Of a stretch of 64,000 bases of DNA, positions 57,839-64,000 are shown piece by piece (position 1 is the stretch's first letter; every line of letters begins with the position of its first letter). The notes under the pieces are model-generated. The model was not told the origin of the DNA, made no database searches, and was given only the letters and a program-made list of their open reading frames with translations. The stretch spans positions 6,129,367 to 6,193,366 of the forward strand of contig NZ_CP031320.1 in assembly GCF_003355155.1 (NCBI RefSeq), given 5' to 3'. Source of the stretch: Streptomyces armeniacus (lineage in GTDB: Bacteria > Actinomycetota > Actinomycetes > Streptomycetales > Streptomycetaceae). The position numbers and the translations under genes were made by a program.

Positions 57839-59658
57839 TCGGCTGCCTCTGCGTACGCGGCCTCGTTCTCGCGGAGCTGGGCGGCGAGTTCGCCGGGATC
57901 GGTGGTGATCACCTCGTGTTCGGCGGCTGAGGCGACACTGATCAGGGCGACCTTGTGCCGGCGGTCGCCCGCCAACAGCAGCGCCTCACCGCGGGTGGCG
58001 GAGAGCAGGAACTCCTGCTCTCCATGGGAGAGATGGAACTGCTCGCCGATCGCCTCGACGGCCTGGGGCGCCTGCCGCAGCAGGATCTGGGTCGCGGCGT
58101 TGGAGACGATGGCCCGCCCCAGCGGCGAGGCCAACACGTCGTCCGCATCCTGCGTGACCACGGCCAGACCTGCCCACTTCTTGCGTGCTGCCTTGGCCAT
58201 CCGGAACAGGAACTCGGCCCCGGCTCCTTCCCGCATCAGCAGCCACGCCTCGTCGACGACCACGAGATGACGGCCCGTACGTGCGCGCTCGGTGACCTGG
58301 CGCCAGACGGCGTCCAGCGCCAGCAGCATCGCCGGGGCCTTCACCTCCTCGGGGAGGTCCCGCAAGGCGAAGACCACCAGGTGTCCACTGGTCTCCACGG
58401 TGCTGGGGCCGTTGAAGTGCCCGGCGTGCGACCCGGAGACGTACGGGGCCAGCCGCGCGGCCAACTCGATGGCGGTGTCCCCGGCCTCCAGCTCCAACGC
58501 GGCGTACAGGTCGCCGAGCCGGGGCGGTGTCCGGGTCCAGGTGCGTGGGTCGGCGGTGATCCCTGCGTGTTCGTATGTGGCCAGGATCGCCCGGTCCAGC
58601 ATGGCCTTCTCCGCAGCGCTGAGCGGAGACGAAAGCAGGACGGAGAGGAAGGTGTGCAGGAACAGCACCCGCCTGGTCAGCAGGTCGCCTGCCTCGCCTG
58701 AATGCGGCGGTGGCGGCAGGTCGAACGGGTTGAGGCGTACGCCCTGGGCGCCCAGCGCGACGACCCGTCCACCGACGGTCTCGGCGAGACGGACGTACTC
58801 GTTCTCGGGATCGATCACCGACGCCGTCACTCCGGTGAAGGCCAGCCGCAGCAGCTCCTGCTTCATCAGATACGACTTGCCTGCCCCGGAACGCGCCAGA
58901 GTGATCGAGTTGTAGTTGTCCTGGGCGTATCGGTCCCACAGGACGGGGGAGCCCGAGATGGCGTTGAGGCCGTAGAGCACGCCCGTGGGCGAACCCTCCG
59001 GACCCTGGGGGAGAGGGAGTTCGGGGCTGGTGAACGGGAAGCAGGCCGCGAGCGCGGCGGTGTCGAAAGTGCGGCGGATCTTGAGGGTGTCGATCCCGAG
59101 GGGGAGGGTGGCCAGCCAGCCCGGCAGCGCCCGATAAGTCGTCGGCGCGACGTTCATCAGCAGCGACTCGGCGACCGCACGTACGGCGGCCACCTGCTCA
59201 GCCAGCGCCTCCTCGTCCGCCGCGTGCACGGTCAGATACAGCGCGACCTGGAAGAGTTTCCCCTCGCCCCGCGCGATACGGAACGCGAGATCCGCGGCAT
59301 CCTGCGCGGCCGCCTCGACGTCCGGATCGTCCAACTGGCCCTGGGCGAAACCGGAACGGCGCCCCGACTCCAGACGCGCCCGCTGCTTCTTCAGGGACGC
59401 CGCGGCGACGGGGTTGGGGACCGGATCGATGTGCAGCGCGATGTCCAGGTGCCCGGGGAAGTTCAGCAGCGGGGACAGCCAGCCGGGGGTGACTTCGGCC
59501 GGATAGCCGGTGACCACCAAGGTGGACGCCAGCTGGCCGCCCACGGCCAGCATCCGCGCCCGGACCTCGACCGACTCGGGCCCGGCCGCTTCGAGCAGGT
59601 CCTCACCGCTGAGGGTCTCCGTCGGCGTACGGCCCTGGCGCGCGAAGGGGTTCCTCAC
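57835..59658 (-). CDS. VirB4/TrbE-like conjugation ATPase
   Basis: A 607-residue T4SS ATPase: Walker A ARSGAGKSYL, PENEYVRLAE, Walker B HLVVVDEAWLL and a C-terminal QDADDVL segment (usual TQ.P.D). Powers pilus or channel assembly at the inner membrane face. Overlaps the PrgI-like gene by 4 bp (ATGA). Confidence 0.9.
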   Translation of the reverse strand: MRNPFARQGRTPTETLSGEDLLEAAGPESVEVRARMLAVGGQLASTLVVTGYPAEVTPGWLSPLLNFPGHLDIALHIDPVPNPVAAASLKKQRARLESGRRSGFAQGQLDDPDVEAAAQDAADLAFRIARGEGKLFQVALYLTVHAADEEALAEQVAAVRAVAESLLMNVAPTTYRALPGWLATLPLGIDTLKIRRTFDTAALAACFPFTSPELPLPQGPEGSPTGVLYGLNAISGSPVLWDRYAQDNYNSITLARSGAGKSYLMKQELLRLAFTGVTASVIDPENEYVRLAETVGGRVVALGAQGVRLNPFDLPPPPHSGEAGDLLTRRVLFLHTFLSVLLSSPLSAAEKAMLDRAILATYEHAGITADPRTWTRTPPRLGDLYAALELEAGDTAIELAARLAPYVSGSHAGHFNGPSTVETSGHLVVFALRDLPEEVKAPAMLLALDAVWRQVTERARTGRHLVVVDEAWLLMREGAGAEFLFRMAKAARKKWAGLAVVTQDADDVLASPLGRAIVSNAATQILLRQAPQAVEAIGEQFHLSHGEQEFLLSATRGEALLLAGDRRHKVALISVASAAEHEVITTDPGELAAQLRENEAAYAEAAE

Positions 59659-60587
59659 CGGGCATCACCCTGTTCCGTTCGGTGGGCCGTAGCGGTGTCG
59701 GGGTTGCAGGCGGAGGTGACGAGCCGCGCCGTGGCGGGTGCTTCGAGCGGGGTGACGGTGACCTCGGCGCCGGCCAGGGCGCGCGCGGCCTCCTCCAGCC
59801 GGTGCGTTGCCCGTGCTCCGGCTGCTGAGGCGCGGGGCGCGGCGGGCTCCCGGGCGACGAGCGCGATCTGACGGGTCAGCACCTGCCCGTCGCCCGAGAG
59901 CTCGGAGAGGAAGTCGGCATGCGCGCGGGCTGCCGTTTCCAGGGCGGGGTGCGGCAGCACCGGGGCGTTCTCGCGGAGCCGGTCGGCCAACGGCGCCAGT
60001 TCGGTGCGGTGACAGCGCACCAGGATCTGCGCGGGCCCGGTGAGGGAGTTGAGCCACCGTCCGAACCCGGCGACCAGCCCGTGCTGTTCGGCTCCGGAGC
60101 GCAGATCGAAATTGACGGTCGAGCATGTGGCGAGCGCGGCTCGGCCATCCCGGCCCAGATTCAGAACGCCTCCCGCAGCGACGCCTTCGTGCGGCATGGT
60201 CATAGCCTCCGGCGGCCGTTCGGCGGCCTTGGCGAAACGGTCACCGACGAAGCCGGGCAGCGGAGGCACACCCTCGGGGGCATGCACACGGCGTTTGGGA
60301 GCGCGGGCGTGAGTGAACGCGGCGCGCAGGAACCGGTCCAGGCCGATGCCCTCACGGGAGCCGAGCACGAACGCGGTCACCACCCCGGCCAGGGGCAGCA
60401 CCATCACCACGTACGCCAGGGCGCCCATGACGGGACGCGAGGCCCAGTAGCCCCCGTACAGCACCACGGCGGCCACGGCGAGCTGCGCGGTCTGCCGCGC
60501 GGTCAGCGGCCCGAGCACCCGGTCCGCACGGGCCACGTCCGCCGGGATCCGTACGGACTCCATCATCTCCTCACCACGTGCTCGCAT
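59655..60587 (-). CDS. PrgI/VirB3-like T4SS membrane protein
   Basis: A 310-residue protein with [23 protein letters not shown] and two adjacent membrane segments, as in PrgI-family proteins, then a large cytoplasmic domain with LRSGAEQHGLVAGFGRWLNSL. The start may be the ATG at 60587, 60566 or 60563; GAGGAG precedes the latter two. Confidence 0.8.
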   Translation of the reverse strand: MRARGEEMMESVRIPADVARADRVLGPLTARQTAQLAVAAVVLYGGYWASRPVMGALAYVVMVLPLAGVVTAFVLGSREGIGLDRFLRAAFTHARAPKRRVHAPEGVPPLPGFVGDRFAKAAERPPEAMTMPHEGVAAGGVLNLGRDGRAALATCSTVNFDLRSGAEQHGLVAGFGRWLNSLTGPAQILVRCHRTELAPLADRLRENAPVLPHPALETAARAHADFLSELSGDGQVLTRQIALVAREPAAPRASAAGARATHRLEEAARALAGAEVTVTPLEAPATARLVTSACNPDTATAHRTEQGDAR

Positions 60588-60593
60588 CCAGGC

Positions 60594-62612
60594 TCACGGT
60601 CCTTCCGTACGGCGGTGGGAGCGCGGGGGCTCCAGGGGGAGTTGCAGCCGTAGCGACCTCGCCGGGCGTACGGCCGTGGGCGGCGCGTGGGGGCGGCGTA
60701 CCGGCGCGCTGGCCCCGAGCGGAGTCTTGCGGGCTGGTGCGGCTCGCTTCGGCTGACGTGCCGCCCTCGGGGCGGGGCCGGAGACGACGGGAGTGGTACG
60801 GGGCGGTGCGGAGCGGCTCGAAGGGCTGGGCGGGGAGCTGCGCGTCGTACCGGTGGCGGGGCCTCCGCGCCCAGCGGTCGGGGGAGGCGGGGGCCAGGCG
60901 GTGCGCGAGGAGGCCGGTGGTGTCGAAAGGGCTCCGGGCCCTTGTACGAGGGCGCCTGGACGGGTGCGTCCCGGCCCGCCTGGAGACAGGTTGCTCGGGC
61001 TCGGCCCGGGACGTCGGGCCGGGAAGGTGCTTCCTGTCGGCGCCCAGCGGCCGGTCACGTTGACGGGCGGGGGAACGTTCGGGCTCGATGTGCCCGCAGT
61101 GCTCACCGTGGTGTTCCCGCCTCCCGGCGGACCAGGAGGTGTCCCGGGCGTTGGGCCTCCACCGGCGTTGCCAGGAGCGGGGACGGGCCCGGGTGGAGGA
61201 GTCGGGCGCGGACCAGGGCTGTTGGTGGGGCCGCCCGGCGCCGGAGTAGGCCGAGGGCCCGGACCTCCGGTGGGCCCCGGGGGAGTTCCTCCGCTCCCGT
61301 TCCCGGGTGGCGTGCCACCGGGGCCCGGGCTCCGGGGCTGTCGGCGGGCCGGGGCGGGCAGGCTGGTGCGCCGCAGCAGCATGAGCATCGCCGTGTTCCG
61401 CGCCATTCGCAGCGGTGCCGGGGAGTGCGGGGTGGTGAGCACGGTGGAGCGGAAGATGAACCGCATGCACCAGCCCGGGATCTTGAACAGCACCCAGAAC
61501 AAGGCGATACCCGCCAACGTGGTGCCCAACTGGTTCGGTTTCGGCAGTCCGAGCAGCGTGGAACCGGGCGCGAAGAACAGCTTGAGCGCCACGATGAACG
61601 TCAGCGACTGCGCGATCTGAATCGTCAAGCACGCGCCCAGGGCCCGACACCACAGCCGGGCGACTGCCTCGGTGACAGGGTGTGCGTGGCAGGCCAGTGC
61701 CAGCGGAGCAGCCACCGCGAGGATCGCCATGAACGCGACCCGCACGATGTAGCCCATCAGGACGCCCAGCATTAGCGCGGCGGCCACGATCGCCAGCAGG
61801 ATCAGGTACACGGCCAGCCCTTTGACCCCGAACGCCATGAAGGGCAGTGACTTCTCCACCAGCCCTTGGCCCGCGTCGGCCAGGTCGGTGCCCATGATCG
61901 AGGCGGACAGGGCGTTGGCCAGCGCGATGGCCTTGCCCATGACCGTCAGCGAACTGGCAGCGGCGATCAGGCCGATGACCAGCCGGGGTGCGATCTGCTT
62001 CAGCGCGTAGCGGGTCTGGACGGTCTCGTAGCCCATGACGGTCAGCCCGCCGGCCATGACGAACAGCACGTACAGACTGACGGCGGTGGCCATGGACGCC
62101 TTCCACAGGCGGCGCAGATCCGCGTGCTCGGTCACATCCGGAGTGGTCAGGTACGTGGCGGACAGCAGCTTCCGCAACGGCTTCATCACCTGGTCGACCA
62201 CCATGCCCAGGAATCCGGTGACGGCGTCGGTGACCATGGCCGGGATGTCCACGAGGCCGTCCAGCCCGACGCCGTTGGCCGGAGTGCACTCCCGCCCATC
62301 CGCCTCACACGCGGGAGGCGACGGTCCAGGTGACGGCTCCCGCGTGGGCTGCTTCCCTTTCGGCTCAGGCTCGGCCTCCGGAGCCTTCGTCGACGGAGGC
62401 CCCGGGGTAGGGCCCGGCGTCGGACCGGGAGCGGGTTCCGGCGCGGTCGGACCGGCCTCCGGCTGACCGGGAGTCGGGCCCGGTTGAGGCGAGGGCTCGA
62501 CGGGCGCAGCGACCGCAACCGGAGCGAGAGCCAGAAGAACAAGGCAGAACAGCGCTACCCCGGCAGACCGTCCCGGGCCGAGCGCGCGGCGGCACCGCCT
62601 GCGCGGCGTCAC
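60594..62612 (-). CDS. VirB6/TrbL-like polytopic T4SS protein with Pro/Gly-rich tail
   Basis: A 672-residue protein with a signal-like N-terminus, a Pro-rich spacer (PGPTPGPTPGPPSTKAPEAEPEP), about seven membrane segments with TVMGYETVQTRYALKQIAPRLVIG, and a C-terminal region of about 270 residues dominated by Pro/Gly/Arg. Resembles the channel component of Gram-positive T4SS. GTG overlaps the pilin-like gene's stop (GTGA, 62609-62612). Confidence 0.8.
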   Translation of the reverse strand: MTPRRRCRRALGPGRSAGVALFCLVLLALAPVAVAAPVEPSPQPGPTPGQPEAGPTAPEPAPGPTPGPTPGPPSTKAPEAEPEPKGKQPTREPSPGPSPPACEADGRECTPANGVGLDGLVDIPAMVTDAVTGFLGMVVDQVMKPLRKLLSATYLTTPDVTEHADLRRLWKASMATAVSLYVLFVMAGGLTVMGYETVQTRYALKQIAPRLVIGLIAAASSLTVMGKAIALANALSASIMGTDLADAGQGLVEKSLPFMAFGVKGLAVYLILLAIVAAALMLGVLMGYIVRVAFMAILAVAAPLALACHAHPVTEAVARLWCRALGACLTIQIAQSLTFIVALKLFFAPGSTLLGLPKPNQLGTTLAGIALFWVLFKIPGWCMRFIFRSTVLTTPHSPAPLRMARNTAMLMLLRRTSLPAPARRQPRSPGPGGTPPGNGSGGTPPGPTGGPGPRPTPAPGGPTNSPGPRPTPPPGPVPAPGNAGGGPTPGTPPGPPGGGNTTVSTAGTSSPNVPPPVNVTGRWAPTGSTFPARRPGPSPSNLSPGGPGRTRPGALVQGPGALSTPPASSRTAWPPPPPTAGRGGPATGTTRSSPPSPSSRSAPPRTTPVVSGPAPRAARQPKRAAPARKTPLGASAPVRRPHAPPTAVRPARSLRLQLPLEPPRSHRRTEGP

Positions 62613-62983
62613 GAGCCGCCGTTCCCTTCGGCGCCGATGATGCCCTGGAGGACTTCGGTGATGACGGGTGCCAGCACCGCGATCCCGTAGCCGATCGCAG
62701 CGGCCTTCAACGCCCGCTTGGCCGCCTCGACTTCTCCGGGGTCGCCCGAGGCCATCAGATAACGGGCGCCGCCGAGGGTGAGGAACAAGGTGGCGAGACC
62801 GGCGCTGATGCCGACGATCCAGTTCCGCAGGTTGGAGATCACCTCTGGAACGGTTGCCAGCGCCCACGCCGGCCTCGCCTCGGCGAGCAGCAGCACCGCG
62901 CCCGTTCCGCCCGCGACCAGCACCCGTACGGCCAGCCGCCGCACCGGCAATCGCCGGAGCCTACCCCCACGTGCGTTCGGCAC
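62609..62983 (-). CDS. VirB2/TrbC-like pilin-type protein
   Basis: A 124-residue protein with an N-terminal signal-like hydrophobic segment (VLVAGGTGAVLLLAEARPAWA) and two further membrane helices (NWIVGISAGLATLFLTLGGARYLM and AAIGYGIAVLAPVITEVL), as in TrbC/VirB2 pilins. First identified structural gene of the T4SS operon. Confidence 0.75.
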   Translation of the reverse strand: MPNARGGRLRRLPVRRLAVRVLVAGGTGAVLLLAEARPAWALATVPEVISNLRNWIVGISAGLATLFLTLGGARYLMASGDPGEVEAAKRALKAAAIGYGIAVLAPVITEVLQGIIGAEGNGGS

Positions 62984-63031
62984 AGCACTCCTCCAACCAG
63001 CGGAAAGGCAGCGGACGGACGGCCAGAGGCG

Positions 63032-63232
63032 CTACGGACCCGCCGGTGCGGGAGGAGCCGATCCCCTGCCCGGGCGCTCCTCCTTCACGAAAGCGCGGCG
63101 GACAAGACCGTTCTCGGGGGTCAGCACGAGTCGGCCGTGCTCATCCCGCACCGGATCTGGCCGACGGCTCACCGGATTGCGGTGGTGGCCGTCACGCACA
63201 GATAGAGATCCCGGCCAGGGGAATTGACACAC
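63032..63232 (-). CDS. small hypothetical protein
   Basis: An ORF of 66 residues (SVRDGHHRNPVSRRPDPVRDEHGRLVLTPENG). Composition looks protein-like and it sits between the regulator and the T4SS genes, but no family is recognised and the start is uncertain. Confidence 0.4.
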   Translation of the reverse strand: MCQFPWPGSLSVRDGHHRNPVSRRPDPVRDEHGRLVLTPENGLVRRAFVKEERPGRGSAPPAPAGP

Positions 63233-63257
63233 GCCGGGCCGGGACTCCCCATCCGGC

Positions 63258-64000
63258 CTACACCGTGCGCATCCGCGGCCGTACCCACGCGGCCAGGTGC
63301 TCCTCTGCCGCCCGACGGTGCCGGTAGAGCGTGCGCCAGCTGATGCCGCGCGCTGCGGCGAGATCCTTCACCGACTCACCACCCAGCCGGGTACGAGCGA
63401 TCAGCCGCGCCTCCTCGACCCTCAGCACGCCGGCGGCCATGGCCGCCCCCAGCACGGCGAACTCGTCGCACTCCTCGAATCCGGAAGCATCCGACGCCAC
63501 GGGCGGCAGCGTGGCCGTCTCGTCGACGACCTCACGCCGCGCCCGCCGTCGGGCACCGTCGATGATCCGATGCACCTCCCGGTCGGCCGCATTGAACAGC
63601 GCACGGTGGGGTTCCCCATGCCCCGGCTCCAGCTCGGCCAGCGCCGTGGCCACCGCCGCCAGCGCACCCTGCTCCACCTCCGCGCGCTCCAAGTGCCCCG
63701 GAAGCGCCTGCCGCTTGAGCATCCGGATCAGCACCGGAACGGTCATCGCCACCGCGACCAGGTTCCAGGGCTCACCCAGCCGGTGAGCGCGGCGCACCAC
63801 TTCCCGCCAGGTCTCGGTCCGCAGCGCGGGCGACGTGGCCGGGTGCGCCAAGTGGGCACGCACCCGGCTAACGGGCCACTGGTCCTCCTCCGGCTGCTCG
63901 CACACCAAGTGCGCGGGCAGCGTCAGCGGACGCTCCCCTTGAGCGAGAACGTGGAAAGCCTCTTCGAATTCCCCAAGCGGCGAACGGGCCTGGGAGCTGT
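63258..64000 (-). CDS. helix-turn-helix regulator/sigma-like protein of the conjugative element, N-terminus beyond window
   Basis: The frame is open to the right edge (codons reading SPLGEFEEAFHVLAQGERPLTL near 63960-63915, preceding GTG 63908). It has two helical segments and a C-terminal sigma-region-4-like helix-turn-helix (LIARTRLGGESVKDLAAARGISWRTLYRHRRAAE). Proteins of this kind accompany actinobacterial ICE genes. The start lies outside the window; an internal GTG at 63908 would give 216 residues. Confidence 0.8.
   Translation of the reverse strand, partial: SSQARSPLGEFEEAFHVLAQGERPLTLPAHLVCEQPEEDQWPVSRVRAHLAHPATSPALRTETWREVVRRAHRLGEPWNLVAVAMTVPVLIRMLKRQALPGHLERAEVEQGALAAVATALAELEPGHGEPHRALFNAADREVHRIIDGARRRARREVVDETATLPPVASDASGFEECDEFAVLGAAMAAGVLRVEEARLIARTRLGGESVKDLAAARGISWRTLYRHRRAAEEHLAAWVRPRMRTV

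Overview
The window is high-GC, densely coded DNA typical of a Streptomyces chromosome. Supporting signs are frequent GTG starts, ATGA/GTGA gene overlaps, a conservon, XRE-DUF5753/DUF397 regulator pairs, rare TTA codons and many Streptomyces family proteins. I see no rRNA, tRNA or CRISPR array.

Layout. (1) 1-8 kb is conserved housekeeping: a left-edge partial membrane protein (-), a D-Ala-D-Ala carboxypeptidase gene whose 5' end is disrupted by a perfect 75-bp inverted repeat, a zinc metalloprotease, tilS, hpt, ftsH and folE. (2) 7.97-11.36 kb is a conservon (cvnA-D, -). (3) 11.4-13.9 kb is a graveyard of frame-disrupted biosynthetic-cluster genes (LAL regulator, ketosynthase, type II thioesterase). 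(4) 13.9-17.2 kb holds the rest of the folate cluster, with folP and an NTF2-like gene on the minus strand and folB-folK-DUF3180 on the plus strand. (5) 17.3-22.4 kb has a flavoprotein disulfide-reductase relative and a divergent osmoprotectant (quaternary amine) ABC transporter. (6) 22.4-28.5 kb has a coiled-coil membrane protein, a PLP lyase, a DUF5937-type ArsR regulator and a two-component system. (7) 28.7-29.2 kb is mobile-element debris: an IS630 transposase stub and a 202-bp MITE-like element.

(8) 29.2-38.1 kb is a divergent cell-wall glycopolymer locus (teichulosonic/sialic-acid type). The minus operon runs putative glycosyltransferase, CMP-sugar synthetase/HAD fusion, NeuB synthase and polysialyltransferase-like protein. 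The plus operon runs GT2, a second polysialyltransferase-like protein and an acyltransferase. Together they would make, activate and polymerise a nonulosonic acid for wall decoration. (9) 38.1-40.4 kb is a TetR repressor divergent from an FAD monooxygenase, with two matching 15-bp operators. (10) 40.6-47.4 kb is an accessory stretch: XRE/DUF397 pair, HAD, methyltransferase, APH-like kinase, a protein I do not recognise, an XRE-TPR regulator and a Nudix hydrolase. (11) 47.5-50.5 kb is gluconate catabolism (gntK, gntR, gntP) with repeated GT-N3-AC operator candidates, followed by an amidase. (12) 52.5-56.7 kb has an ECF sigma factor with a coupled glycine-rich membrane protein, and a GH20 hexosaminidase.

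(13) 56.7-64 kb is a type IV secretion locus (pilin, VirB6/TrbL-like, PrgI-like, VirB4-like ATPase, coupling protein) of the kind carried by integrative conjugative elements. Its last gene, the coupling protein, is cut off about 20 bp before the hexosaminidase start, so this looks like the eroded edge of an element whose other end lies beyond the right side.

Several frameshifts and the foldback repeat could be real decay or assembly error; where this matters it is stated.
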